64,000 bases of DNA from HK1 sp965202735. GTDB taxonomy: Bacteria; Pseudomonadota; Gammaproteobacteria; HK1. The notes under the pieces were generated by a model. It saw only the letters and a list, made by a program, of their open reading frames with translations. It was not told the DNA's origin and ran no database searches. Every line of letters begins with the position of its first letter. The stretch's first letter is position 1. Position numbers and translations under genes: made by a program. Below, piece by piece: positions 25,213 through 34,681 of the stretch. Location of the stretch: positions 2,418,001 through 2,482,000 of the forward strand of contig OZ241844.1 in assembly GCA_965202735.1 (NCBI GenBank), written 5' to 3'.

Positions 25213-25965
25213 GTGATCGTTTCCTGGAACGAGCTGCGGCGCACCTGCCAGAAGGCGTTCCGCGGGCTGGGGGTCCCGGCCGGCGCCGACGACGACGCTT
25301 CGTTCGCGGTGCTGTGGCTCCAGGCCCGGGGGCTCGACGCGCTGACGCCGCTGGAGGCGGCGCTCGACGCGCTGGAGCGCGCGCCGCCCCGCCCGCTCGG
25401 GGTCGCGGGCGGCACGGATGGTGTCGACGTGCTCGACGCCGGAGGCCAGCCCGCGGTGTCGGTCGCGAGCGATGCGCTGGATTTCGCCATTGCGCGTGCG
25501 GTCGAGCGCGGGGACCGGGCCGAAGTCCTGCTCACCGGGGTCGAAGGCGCGATCTTCGTCGCCGGTGCGCTGGCGCAGCGCACGGCGGACGGACGCCGCG
25601 CCCGGGTGGAGTGGCGGCGCCGTGGTGGGGCGCCGCGCCGGCTCGACGTCTCCGCGGATGACGGATGCCGTGTCTGCGCGGCTCCCGCGGAGAGCGAGGA
25701 CCGCAGCCACCGGCGCCCGCGCGACGCGGTCCGAATCGTCATCGACCCGGCAGCCGGAGGTCGATGGATGGAGCTTCGGGCGCCGTGGCGCATCGATGTC
25801 TGCAACGCGGAGCTCGAACGCCGGGCCGCGCGCTCCGCAACCCTCGGCATCGGGGTGTCCGAAGGACTGTGGTCGACTTTGCTCGCGTTCGCCGGGCGGA
25901 CGCTGGTGCCGTCGACCCACGCGTCCCGCGAGTCCGGTGCGGGTGGGGGGGAGTACAACGACTGA
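25213..25965 (+). CDS. DUF3726-like protein
   Basis: The 250-residue protein starts at a GTG with IVSWNELRRTCQKAFRGLGV, then DDDASFAVLWLQARGLDAL, the pattern of the uncharacterised DUF3726 family. No catalytic motif or membrane segment is visible; a serine/glycine-rich tail ends it. The sequence around its start (CCCCGGACGATGCCGCGTGA) duplicates the end of the upstream gene, where the same words carry that gene's stop codon, so the two genes are joined by a tandem duplication. Probable partner of the upstream unknown protein. Confidence 0.72.
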   Translation: MIVSWNELRRTCQKAFRGLGVPAGADDDASFAVLWLQARGLDALTPLEAALDALERAPPRPLGVAGGTDGVDVLDAGGQPAVSVASDALDFAIARAVERGDRAEVLLTGVEGAIFVAGALAQRTADGRRARVEWRRRGGAPRRLDVSADDGCRVCAAPAESEDRSHRRPRDAVRIVIDPAAGGRWMELRAPWRIDVCNAELERRAARSATLGIGVSEGLWSTLLAFAGRTLVPSTHASRESGAGGGEYND

Positions 25966-26011
25966 GACGCCGGCGGCTTCGGACACGGCGACCCCGGACA
26001 CGGCGACCCCG

Positions 26012-26129
26012 GCAATTCCCGCCGGCGGGAACATCCCCTCGAAATCCCCTCGGTGGGCCGCCCCGGTGGTCGGAACCGTGCCGCGACCCCGCCGCGGGAC
26101 GGCCTCTCCGGGCGTCTGGCGGGAATTGC
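26012..26129 (+). repeat. Dispersed repeat A, copy 5
   Basis: Begins GCAATTCCCGCCGGCGGGAA and ends GGCGGGAATTGC; with A8 it shares the GGGCCGCCC core variant rather than the CGACGCCC variant. Lies in the 25966-26470 gap between the DUF3726-like gene and an IS. Confidence 0.92.
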
Positions 26130-26182
26130 CGGGGCCGCCCCGGACCTCTGGACCTCTTGTGATCCCTGTTGTTCAGGGCCTT

Positions 26183-26298
26183 CCGGAAGTCGTGGCGAAC
26201 GGTTCATCAGGCCCTCGACCCGGGCCTTCGATGCCGAAAGACCACCCGTCACCATGCGATCTTCCGGTTGTACGGCCCATGACCGCGACTTTGCCGTG
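26183..26298 (+). repeat. Dispersed repeat B, copy 2
   Basis: Matches copy 1 from CCGGAAGTCGTGGCGAACGG through CCATGCGATCTTCCGG to GCGACTTTGCCGTG. It follows repeat A copy 5 by 53 bases. The rest of the gap up to 26470 holds a short direct repeat (CTCTGCTGACACCA, CTCTGCTGATACCA) near 26434 and no gene. Confidence 0.88.
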
Positions 26299-26470
26299 AA
26301 AGTGCACTCGGGAAGGGCCCCGCGCCTCCAGTCATCGCCGCGTTGCGATCCGGTGTCCTTTCATGCGGCGGGGTGGCCAGCGCGGCCATGAACGTTTTGA
26401 ATGATCCTGACCCGAAAACAAAATGGTCCTGCTCTGCTGACACCACTCTGCTGATACCAGTTAAGTGTTT

Positions 26471-28160
26471 TCCAATCCTGAAATGAGCCTGAACGAGGAG
26501 CGAGAGTGAGCGGTTGGGGGAGCGAAGTCGGGTTGTGGGTGGGAGGAGGCATGATGGGTGGGGGGATCGCGGGAGTTAACCAGAGTCCTGATGGTGTGAG
26601 GTGTGGTTTTCTCGATGAGTGGTAATGAGCCCTGTGGAGCTTGTGGACGAGAGGCGCGAGAGTGTGGGCAGGCGGTGGGCAACGCGTCAGCGTTGTCCAC
26701 GGGCTGTCCACACGGCCCGAAGGGCTCGCGCCGGTCCGCAGGACTCGTCCACAAATCCACAGGGCGCGGGGTGGGGTGCGATGCCCTGTGCCTGGCGGTG
26801 AGCGCCTCGGCTACGCGGCGCATCCCCATGCGCGCCCGAGGGCACGGAACAGCGCGTTGCGCGCGGCGTTGACGGCGAGGGCGGCCTCGAAGTCGCTGTG
26901 GGCATGGGCCACGGCGTCGAGGGCTGCGAAGGTCACCTCGGGCTTGAGCCAGCGCGCGGCATCGGGCAGCGACTTGAGCTTCTCGTAGGGGGTGGCGAGG
27001 TCCTGGTCGCGGTAGCGCTTGCGGACCCGGCCCTGGGCGTCGCGCTGCTCGGTGGCGAACAGGCAGGGGCGATGGTGGTTCAGATAGGGCGAGAGGACGC
27101 CCTGGGTGAAGGCGTTGACCTCGGGGGCGAAGCGCTGGGGGATGTGGTCGTAGCCGAGGTAGGAGCGAATCACTGCGCCGTTCTTGCTCTCGACCAGGGC
27201 GTTGTCGTTGCACTGGCGCGGGCGCGACTTGGTGAACTGGCCGATGTGGAGCTTGTTCAGCAACGCGGCGACGCGGGGGTTGATGTACTCCGAGCCGTTG
27301 TCGGCATGAAAGCCCCGAATCTCGAACGGATAGGCGCGGATGAGGGCTTCGAGCACCGGGACGAGGAAGCGCTCGGAGATGGCTGGCACGCAGCCGATGT
27401 GCTCGTACTGGGTGACCTCGTCGACGGTGTTGACGTAGTACACCCCCTTGGTCCCGTCGCGGTCTCCCTGGTGGACGGTGTCCACCCGCAGCCATCCGGG
27501 CTGTCCGTCGGGGCGGGGCTTGCGTCGCTCGCCGATGGCCACGACCCGGGCGCGGGTCCGGGTGAACACGCTGCGCCGGGTGCGGTAGGTGCGCGAGGCG
27601 CGCAAGTTGTACAGATGCCCGTTCGACAGCCCCGCCAGACGCACGAAGCGCGCATCGCCGAAGAGCTCGTACTGGCGGCGCAGCACCGCCCGGGTGGCCG
27701 GCCCGCAGCGCTGGCCGAGGGCGGCGTCGACCTCGGCGAGCAGGCGGATATCGGCCGCGGTGTAGCGCCTCGTGAAGGGACGCGACGGCCCGGCGCCGCG
27801 CCGGTCGCGGATGCGTCCGGTCGAGCGGTGCTGGGCAATCAGCCGGGTGAGCTGGGCCCGTGACAGCCCTGTCATCTTCCCGAGATACGCCTTCACCGCG
27901 CCCTTGTCGGCCTTGCCCAGCGCCGCGTAGTCGAACTGCGTCAGGGTGCGCCGGATGAACTCGTAGGCCGAGGCCCGCTCGGCGAGGGTGAAGTCGACCG
28001 GCTCGTTGCCTTCGGCGACGCGCCGCACCTGCTCCAGGGTCTGCACCCGTTGGGTCTGTAGGGTCACGATCATTCTCCGATGATCTCCGAATCGCTCCCG
28101 CTACAGGCTCATGTGTCACTGGATATCGACCCTCCCTTCAGGCTCATTTCTCATTGGACA
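26471..28160 (-). mobile_element. Complete IS with rve-type transposase (ISNCY/IS481-like)
   Basis: Imperfect inverted repeats bound the element: TCCAATCCTGAAATGAGCCTGA at the left and, read on the other strand, TGTCCAATGAGAAATGAGCC at the right. A subterminal version of the same word (CAGGCTCATGTGTCACTGGA) sits at 28104. One transposase gene fills the right two thirds. The 340 bases from 26471 to 26810 are non-coding and include TGTCCAC-type words but no gene. Target duplication is not obvious. It sits between the DUF3726-like gene and yicC. Confidence 0.75.
26811..28073 (-). CDS. IS transposase with rve (DDE) integrase core
   Basis: The 420-residue protein has an N-terminal helix-turn-helix part (LGKADKGAVKAYLGKMTGLS) and an integrase catalytic core: first Asp in GWLRVDTVHQGD, second in GFHADNGSEYIN, and Glu in NALVESKNGAVIR. 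This is the retroviral-integrase-type DDE triad shared by IS481, IS3 and some ISNCY (IS1202-like) elements. It appears intact, so the element may be active. It catalyses cutting and joining at the inverted repeats that flank it. Confidence 0.85.
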   Translation of the reverse strand: MIVTLQTQRVQTLEQVRRVAEGNEPVDFTLAERASAYEFIRRTLTQFDYAALGKADKGAVKAYLGKMTGLSRAQLTRLIAQHRSTGRIRDRRGAGPSRPFTRRYTAADIRLLAEVDAALGQRCGPATRAVLRRQYELFGDARFVRLAGLSNGHLYNLRASRTYRTRRSVFTRTRARVVAIGERRKPRPDGQPGWLRVDTVHQGDRDGTKGVYYVNTVDEVTQYEHIGCVPAISERFLVPVLEALIRAYPFEIRGFHADNGSEYINPRVAALLNKLHIGQFTKSRPRQCNDNALVESKNGAVIRSYLGYDHIPQRFAPEVNAFTQGVLSPYLNHHRPCLFATEQRDAQGRVRKRYRDQDLATPYEKLKSLPDAARWLKPEVTFAALDAVAHAHSDFEAALAVNAARNALFRALGRAWGCAA

Positions 28161-28224
28161 AGACTCATCCGCGAACCGGCGAAGGATTCGCGCTAACATC
28201 GCGTCCGCGCCCCGGGCGCCGCGG

Positions 28225-28375
28225 ACGGTTGGCCGCCGCGCCCGGCGCATCGCGGATTCGTCGTCGCGGCTTGCTCGTCCGGTGCCCGGCGCCGCTGGCA
28301 ATCGGCCGCCGCGGCTTGCTCGTCCAATGCCCGGCGCCGCCGGCGATCGGCCGCCGCGCCCGGCGCATCCGCATC
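28225..28375. repeat. 45-bp tandem repeat upstream of yicC
   Basis: A unit containing CGGCCGCCGCGGCTTGCTCG and TCCAATGCCCGGCGCCGCC occurs about three times at 45-base spacing. It fills most of the 28161-28452 space between the IS and yicC. Confidence 0.8.
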
Positions 28376-28452
28376 GAGCCGGGGCCGGCCGAGCCGGCGC
28401 CACGCCGCCTCGGGGCGCCCGGCCCGCGCCCCGACCCCGAACGGAGCCCGCC

Positions 28453-29319
28453 ATGCTGCGCAGCATGACCGCATTCGCCCGCATCGAGTCGCAGCACGAG
28501 CAGGGCGGAATCCAGTGGGAGATCCGCTCCGTCAACCACCGCTATCTCGACGTGAACCTGCGCCTGCCCGAGGACCTCCGCCGGCTCGATCCGAAAGTCC
28601 GCGAGAGGATCGGCGCCCGTCTCGGGCGCGGCAAGGTCGACGGCACGCTGCGGGTGCTCCCCAACCCCGCCGCCACCGGCGGCCTCGCCGTGGACGGCGA
28701 CCTCGCGGCGCGGGTCGCGCAGGCGGCGCGCACCGTGGCCGAGCTCCTGCCGGACGCCGCGCCGGTCAGCCCCGTGGACATCCTGCGCTGGCCGGGCGTG
28801 GTGCAGGCGCCGGCGCCGGACCCGGAGCGGATCGAGCGCCTCGTGCTCGGCGAGCTCGATCGCGCGCTCGCCGACCTCGCCGCGATGCGGGCGCGGGAGG
28901 GCGCCCGCATCGAGGCCCTCATCCGGGACCGCCTCGACGACCTGGAAGGGGAGGTGGCCCGGGTGCGCGAGGCGCTCCCCGCCATCGTGCGGGGGTTCGG
29001 GGAGCGCATGCGCGCGCGGCTCGCCGAGGCCGGCGCCGCCCTCGATGAGGGACGCGTGGAGCAGGAGCTCGCCCTCGTCGCCCAGCGCATGGACGTGGCC
29101 GAAGAGCTCGACCGGCTCGAGGCGCACGTCCAGGAAATCCGCGCCGCGCTCGAACGATCCGAACCCGCCGGCCGGCGCCTCGACTTCCTCATGCAGGAGC
29201 TGAACCGGGAGGCGAACACGCTCGGCTCCAAGTCCGCCGCCGTCACCACCTCGCGCGCGTCGGTCGACCTCAAGGTCCTGATCGAGCAGATGCGCGAGCA
29301 GATCCAGAACGTCGAGTGA
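28453..29319 (+). CDS. yicC: YicC family endoribonuclease
   Basis: The 288-residue protein opens MLRSMTAFARIE and has the YicC_N feature WEIRSVNHRYLDVNLRLPED, and the C-terminal DUF1732 region ending DFLMQELNREANTLGSKS. YicC proteins are cytoplasmic endoribonucleases linked to stress and stationary-phase survival. The start at 28453 gives normal family length. Downstream are gmk, rpoZ and spoT in the order seen in many gammaproteobacteria, here with a dispersed repeat A inserted before gmk. Confidence 0.93.
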   Translation: MLRSMTAFARIESQHEQGGIQWEIRSVNHRYLDVNLRLPEDLRRLDPKVRERIGARLGRGKVDGTLRVLPNPAATGGLAVDGDLAARVAQAARTVAELLPDAAPVSPVDILRWPGVVQAPAPDPERIERLVLGELDRALADLAAMRAREGARIEALIRDRLDDLEGEVARVREALPAIVRGFGERMRARLAEAGAALDEGRVEQELALVAQRMDVAEELDRLEAHVQEIRAALERSEPAGRRLDFLMQELNREANTLGSKSAAVTTSRASVDLKVLIEQMREQIQNVE

Positions 29320-29329
29320 CGGGGAGCCA

Positions 29330-29447
29330 GCGATTCCCGCCAATGCCCGGAGAGGCCGTACCGTGGTGGAATCCCGGTGCGATTTCGACCTTCGGGGCGT
29401 CGAGCCGAAGGGATTTCAGGGGCCGGTTCCCGCCTGGCGGGAATTGC
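29330..29447 (-). repeat. Dispersed repeat A, copy 6 (inverted)
   Basis: The only copy in reverse orientation: GCGATTCCCGCCAATGCCCG at the left and CCTGGCGGGAATTGC at the right. It starts 10 bases after the yicC stop and ends 62 bases before gmk, so it is part of the transcript between two probable operon partners. Confidence 0.92.
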
Positions 29448-29509
29448 TGCCGGGGAGTGACTCGGCTCGGCTTCGGGGCCGTCATGCCGCGTCGAGGAAG
29501 AAGGTCGGA

Positions 29510-30181
29510 ATGAGGCGCCACCGAGCGGCGCGGGACACGGCTCCGGGCCATGCGGGCGGCGGGCGCCCGCCGGTGGTGCTCGTCCTGAGCGCGCCGTCGG
29601 GGACCGGCAAATCGAGCCTCGCCCGCGCCCTCGCCGAGGCCGATCCGTCGGTCGGGCTCAGCGTGTCCCACACCACGCGCGCGGCGCGGCCGGGCGAGGT
29701 CGACGGGGTCGACTACCACTTCGTCGGCGAACGCGAGTTCGAGACGATGGTCGAGGCCGGGGCGTTCCTCGAACATGCCCGCGTCTTCGACCGGCGCTAC
29801 GGGACCTCGCGGGACGCGGTGCGCACGGTGCTGTCCGCGGGCCGCCACGTCGTCCTCGACATCGACTGGCAGGGCGCGCGCCAGGTGCGCGAGGCGTTCG
29901 CGAGCACGGTGTCCGTCTTCCTGCTGCCGCCGTCGATGGACGCGCTGCGCTCCCGCCTCGTCGGCCGGGGCCAGGACTCGGCCGGGGTCGTGGAACGCCG
30001 GATGCGCGCGGCGCGGTCGGAGCTCGCGCACTACGACGAGTTCGACCATGTCGTGGTCAACGACGACTTCGAGCGCGCGCTCGCCACCCTGCGCGCGATC
30101 CTGCGCGGCGAGCGCGCCACGGCGCCCGCCGACGCCGCACCACTCGTCGCCGCGCTTCTGGCTCCCCCGCGGTCGAATTGA
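29510..30181 (+). CDS. gmk: Guanylate kinase
   Basis: Gmk phosphorylates GMP to GDP. The 223-residue protein has the P-loop SAPSGTGKSS, the GMP-binding stretch SHTTRAARPGEVDGVDYHFV with the expected arginines and tyrosine, and DIDWQGARQVR. The start at 29510 leaves a short arginine-rich tail before the P-loop; an in-frame ATG at 29363 lies inside the dispersed repeat and was rejected. It stands in a yicC-gmk-rpoZ-spoT arrangement that ties GMP supply to ppGpp metabolism. Confidence 0.95.
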   Translation: MRRHRAARDTAPGHAGGGRPPVVLVLSAPSGTGKSSLARALAEADPSVGLSVSHTTRAARPGEVDGVDYHFVGEREFETMVEAGAFLEHARVFDRRYGTSRDAVRTVLSAGRHVVLDIDWQGARQVREAFASTVSVFLLPPSMDALRSRLVGRGQDSAGVVERRMRAARSELAHYDEFDHVVVNDDFERALATLRAILRGERATAPADAAPLVAALLAPPRSN

Positions 30182-30363
30182 GTAGACTACGCGGGCTCGC
30201 GCAACCGTGCGCCACGCGGTGCGGCCTCGTTCCCTCGCCTCTCGCCTCCCCCGCCGGGAAGCGGCAGCGGGATTCCCGGCGAGCCCGGGTCCCGGATGCT
30301 GATGCGGCGAGGCCCGGCGCCGCCGCGAGGTTCGTCGACTCTCAAGGTATTCCGGAGCAAGAG

Positions 30364-30621
30364 ATGGCCAGGATTACGGTCGAAGACTGTATCGAGAAGA
30401 TTCCCAACCGGTTCGAGCTGGTGCTCGTCGCCACCCGGCGCGCGCGCCAGATCGCCCACGGCTCGCCGCTGCTCATCCACCACGAGAGGGACAAGCCCAC
30501 GGTGATCGCGTTGCGCGAGATCGCCGACGGCAAGGTGGACAAGACCATTCTGGACGAGACGCCGAAGGCCGTTCTGGCCGAGGAAGAGGCGCAGGAGGTC
30601 TTTCCCCTCGGCGGGATCTGA
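30364..30621 (+). CDS. rpoZ: RNA polymerase omega subunit
   Basis: The 85-residue protein has the full omega signature: MARITVEDCIEKIPNRFELV, LVATRRARQIAHGS and KPTVIALREIADGKV. Omega helps assemble RNA polymerase and forms part of a ppGpp site. A possible promoter -10 (TAGACT, 30183-30188) lies just after gmk, leaving a 170-base leader with no gene. spoT follows after a 213-base spacer holding a direct repeat of CCCGCGCGGCGCGCGA. Confidence 0.96.
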   Translation: MARITVEDCIEKIPNRFELVLVATRRARQIAHGSPLLIHHERDKPTVIALREIADGKVDKTILDETPKAVLAEEEAQEVFPLGGI

Positions 30622-30834
30622 CGATGCGGCCGGCGTCCCGGCGCATCGCCGGCTCCCCCCCCGCGCGGCGCGCGAGGCGGGTGGTCGCGGCGGCGAGGCG
30701 GGAGCGGGACGCCGACTCCCCGCCCGCGCGGCGCGCGAATTCCCGAAACCGCGGCGCCGGGCGCGTCGGCGCCCGCCACGGCGGGCGTCCGGCGATGCCG
30801 GCGGCCGGGACCCGGCCCGGCTGAAGGGGCGCAG

Positions 30835-32958
30835 GTGTCCCGCATCGGCGACCTGCGCCGCCTCGCCGGCGCCTACCTCGGCCCGCCGGAGGTCGACGCG
30901 ATCCAGCGCGCGTTCGTGTTCGGCGCCAACGCCCACGGCGGGCAGCGCCGCGCATCGGGCGAGCCCTACATCCACCACCCCATCGAGGTCGCCTGGATCC
31001 TCGCCGAGATGCGTCTCGATCACGAGACGATCGTGGCCGCGCTCCTCCACGATGTCCTCGAGGACACGCCGACCGCCAAGCCCCAAATCGCGACGAGCTT
31101 CGGCGACACGGTCGCGGACCTCGTCGACGGCGTCAGCAAGCTGACCCACCTCTCGTTCGAGAGCCGCGCGGAGGCGCAGGCCGAGAACTTCCGCAAGATG
31201 CTGATGGCGATGGCGCGCGATCTGCGGGTCATTCTCATCAAGCTCGCGGACCGGCTGCACAACATGCGCACCCTCAAGCCGCTGCCGCCCGAGAAGCAGC
31301 GGCGCATCTCCCGCGAGACGCTCGAGATCCACGCCCCCATCGCCAACCGCCTCGGGCTTCGCAGCATGCTGGTCGAGCTGGAAGATCTCGGATTCCGGGC
31401 GCTCTACCCGCAGCGCCACCGCGTGCTGGAGGCTCGGGCGAAAAAGGCGCGCGGACACCGCAAGCAGGTGGTGCGCAAGATCGAGACCGCGACGAAGCGG
31501 CGGCTCCGCCAGGAAGGGGTCAGGGCACGCGTCGAAGGGCGCAGGAAGCACCTCTACAGCCTGTATCGAAAGATGCGCACCCAGCGCCTCTCGTTCAGCG
31601 AAGTGTTCGACATGTACGGGTTCCGGATCATCGTCGAGCGGCCCGACGACTGCTACCGGGTGCTCGGGATCGTGCACAGCCTCTACAAGCCGGTGGCGGA
31701 GCGGTTCAAGGACTACATCGCGATCCCGAAGACGAACGGCTACCAGTCGCTGCACACCACCCTGATGGGGCCGTTCGGGTCGCCCATCGAGGTCCAGGTC
31801 CGCACCGAGGAGATGGACCAGGTCGCGGAGTCGGGGGTGGCGGCGCACTGGATGTACAAGATCGGGCAGCCCGGGACGAACACCGCCCAGCTCCGGGTCC
31901 GGGAATGGGTACGCGATCTGCTGGAGATGCAGACGCAGGCCGGCGACTCCGTCGAGTTTCTGGAGAGCGTCAAGGTGGACCTCTTCCCGAAGGAGACCTA
32001 CGTGTTCACCCCGGCCGGGGAGATCAGTACCCTGCCCCGGGGCGCGACCCCGATCGACTTCGCCTACGCGGTGCACACCGACATCGGCAACCAGTGCGTG
32101 GCGGCCAAGGTGGACGGCCGCTACGCGCCGCTGCGCGCGCCGCTCGCGAGCGGCCAGACGGTCGAGATCGTCACCATGCCCTGGGGCCGGCCGAACGCGG
32201 CGTGGCTCGACTTCGTCGTCTCCGGCAAGGCGCGTTCCGCGATCCGGAACCACCTGAAGCAGTTGCGCACCGAGGAGGCGGTGGAGCTGGGGGAGACGCT
32301 GCTGGAGCAGGCTCTCGCGGTCGAGTCCATCGGGCTCGACGACGTGCCGGCCGGGGTGCTGGACGCGTTGCTGGAGGATCTGAAGCTCGAGTCGATCGGG
32401 GCGCTGCACGAGGAGATCGGATTCGGCCGGCGGCTCGCGGCGCTGATCGCGAAACGTCTCGCCCGGGGCGGCGAGGAGCCTGCGACCGACGACGAGCCAG
32501 CGCCGGGCGCCGGCCCGCCGCTCTACATCCGGGGCTCGGAGGGGATGGTCGTCGACTTCGGCAAGTGCTGCCATCCCATTCCCGGGGATTCCGTGATGGG
32601 CTTTGTCAGCACCGGCCGCGGGATCGTCATCCACACCACCGACTGCAGGAACCTCACCGAGTTCTCGGACCGGCCCGAGCGCTGGATCGACGTCGCCTGG
32701 GAGCCCGACTTGAGCGGTGAGTTCCCGGCCGGGATCCGCGTCGACATGGCCAACCGCAAGGGCGTGCTCGCGACGGTGGCGGCGGCCATCGCGGAGATGG
32801 GCGCCAACATCGAGAACGTGGACATCGAGAGCCGCGACGGCCTGGACGCCACGATGAACTTCGTGATCGGCGTGCGCGACCGCACGCACCTCGCCCGCAT
32901 CATGCGGCGGATCCGGGGGATCAACGAGGTGTCGCGCATCGCGCGCACCGGGCACTGA
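30835..32958 (+). CDS. spoT: Bifunctional (p)ppGpp synthase/hydrolase SpoT
   Basis: The 707-residue RelA/SpoT protein keeps the hydrolase HD site (LLHDVLEDT, residues 71-79), the synthetase domain with the SpoT-type RFKDYIAIPK loop and GYQSLHTT, a TGS domain (VFTPAGEISTLPRGATPIDF), and a C-terminal ACT domain (VDMANRKGVLATVAAAIAEM). Both catalytic halves look intact, so it should make and degrade the alarmone. The start is a GTG preceded by AGGGGCGCAG. It ends the housekeeping block; the sequence after it is a mobile/defence island. Confidence 0.96.
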   Translation: MSRIGDLRRLAGAYLGPPEVDAIQRAFVFGANAHGGQRRASGEPYIHHPIEVAWILAEMRLDHETIVAALLHDVLEDTPTAKPQIATSFGDTVADLVDGVSKLTHLSFESRAEAQAENFRKMLMAMARDLRVILIKLADRLHNMRTLKPLPPEKQRRISRETLEIHAPIANRLGLRSMLVELEDLGFRALYPQRHRVLEARAKKARGHRKQVVRKIETATKRRLRQEGVRARVEGRRKHLYSLYRKMRTQRLSFSEVFDMYGFRIIVERPDDCYRVLGIVHSLYKPVAERFKDYIAIPKTNGYQSLHTTLMGPFGSPIEVQVRTEEMDQVAESGVAAHWMYKIGQPGTNTAQLRVREWVRDLLEMQTQAGDSVEFLESVKVDLFPKETYVFTPAGEISTLPRGATPIDFAYAVHTDIGNQCVAAKVDGRYAPLRAPLASGQTVEIVTMPWGRPNAAWLDFVVSGKARSAIRNHLKQLRTEEAVELGETLLEQALAVESIGLDDVPAGVLDALLEDLKLESIGALHEEIGFGRRLAALIAKRLARGGEEPATDDEPAPGAGPPLYIRGSEGMVVDFGKCCHPIPGDSVMGFVSTGRGIVIHTTDCRNLTEFSDRPERWIDVAWEPDLSGEFPAGIRVDMANRKGVLATVAAAIAEMGANIENVDIESRDGLDATMNFVIGVRDRTHLARIMRRIRGINEVSRIARTGH

Positions 32959-33144
32959 GCGCGATGATGTTCGTCCCGCTGGATCACCGGAGCCCTCCTC
33001 TCACGGCAATTCCAGGCAAGCGCGCCCGCCGGACGACCCATGCCCGCGGAAGAACCGGCCCGTGACCAGGACGTCGACCGCCGCCCCGTCCGCCCCGAGC
33101 GTGCCCGGCGCCTGCCCGCCGGCGACTCGCGCCAGCGATGCCGT

Positions 33145-34588
33145 CTACCCGTGCGGCCGGATCTCCCTCGATCCATCAGATGAAACGGCACCGTGTACCT
33201 CGCTGTAGGTTCGGGTGGTCCGACGGGAGAACAGAGGCAGCTCTGCGACAGGACCGACGGTCGGCGCCCGCCGCGTGAGCCGATCAGGGTCTCCGCAGGC
33301 GGTCATCCGCTCACGAACGTTCGCCAGCTTCTCCGCCGCCGGTCGCGAGCGGTCCCATGCATCGCGGAGCTCCCAGACCGCCATTCGCGTCAGATGACCG
33401 AGGACGATGCATCGCGTGTCGCCATGGGTCGGCATTCTGCCGGTGCTCGCCAGATGCGCCAGATCCTCGCCAACGATCTCCATGAGCCCCTCGGGGGTGT
33501 CGAACAGCCAGCTCTCCGGTATGGCGCCGGAGCTCCGGCACACGAAGACGGTGTCGATGATGGACGAGCTCGTACCGTGGATGTGGATCGATCCCCCCAT
33601 CTCCGCCGGACAGGGCAACGACGCCGAGCACACCAGGCCGGCGTCCAGAATTGCGACGCCCACCGCGCAGTAGGCGTCGAGCTTGTTGTGATGGTAGGTG
33701 AACGCCAGTGGCGCGCCCGGCTTCAGGGCCCGGGCCATGCGCGTCCAGACGGTGGCGAGCCCCTCCGTGAAGTGCTCGAGACCGCGTTCCTGGGTGACGT
33801 TGCCGGTCAGTTCCCGCGGTGAACGCGTGGACGGCCGGTCGAACCCCTCCGCGTCGCTGCCCGCGAGTCGCCGCAGCCACACGTAGCAGAAGTCCATCAG
33901 CTCGCCGTACTGCACGTTGCCGAAGTACGGCGGGTCCGTGAACACGGCATCGAGGCTGTGTGGCGCCAGCTCGCTCTCGGTCGCGCTCCGGCAACGGATG
34001 GCGATACGGCGCCGCCGGCCCTCGTGCATCTCCCCGATCCGTTCGCCTGCGACCGGTACCCGGACGTTGCGCGAGCCGCTGCGCCGGACCTCGAACGGCG
34101 ACTCGCAGTAGCGCTTCGCCTTCACGTACTTGTCCACGATGTTCGTCCATCCGCCCGAGCCCACATTCGTTCCGGAGCCGTTGACGATGCCCGTGAAATT
34201 CGACTCGCACTGCACCAGTCCCACCGGAAATCCATGCACGGAGAAGATGTCGAGCGCCTTCAGCGCCATCGTGTCGTACCGGCACAGCATGTTCTGGTAG
34301 CGCAGCAGGTCGGAAAGATTGGTGGCGAGCGCGTGACGGATGCGCGGGTCCTCGACCTCGGCGATCAGCCGGCAGCTCAGCTCCAGACCCAGGAGCTGGC
34401 GCGGACTGAACAGATCGCGGTAGTGGGTGTAGCCCCATCGGTGCAGCCGGTCGGTCTCGTCGCCCGGCGGGATGGCCTCGTCGGGCACGAAACGCGGCGC
34501 GAGCCGCTCCCATCGCCGGGCCGCGGCGGCGGCGCGGGCCAGGTCCCCGGCATCGGGCTTCTTGAAGAAGCGGCCCTTGTGCCCGGCC
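33145..34588 (-). pseudogene. C-terminal part of a large Zn-ribbon DNA methylase, split by a transposon
   Basis: The frame contains the catalytic FTDPPYFGNVQYGELMDFCY motif of an adenine-specific DNA methylase and the family segment LHRWGYTHYRDLFSPRQLLGL. Codons continue upstream of the first ATG (34488) to the target duplication at 34589 (GHKGRFFKKPDAGDLARAAA). The missing N-terminal half is at 37133-37911 on the other side of an IS1595-type element; removing the element and one 8-base duplication joins the halves in frame. The parent, about 740 residues, is of the DUF1156/COG1743-like kind found in defence islands. A shortened protein could still start at 34488 but would lack the SAM-binding motif. 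Confidence 0.82.
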
Positions 34589-34681
34589 TTTCGAAGGGGG
34601 ATTATATCCCAAAGTCACAAAAAAGAGTGACACAATCGCCTGAATCGGTTATCCTACAGTCACAAATCGGGAGGATCGGCG

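Noticed and set aside
21003..26255. A 1,750-codon open frame on the minus strand
   Set aside because: It is antisense to the GST, amidohydrolase, unknown and DUF3726-like genes and runs through dispersed repeats. High GC removes stop codons; the translation is Arg/Pro/Ala/His-rich with no domain.
26510..26800. DnaA-box-like words and TGTCCAC repeats suggesting an origin
   Set aside because: They lie inside the non-coding part of an IS, with no AT-rich unwinding region and no replication genes nearby.
30187..32955. A 922-codon open frame on the minus strand
   Set aside because: Complete shadow of rpoZ and spoT, both of which are certain.
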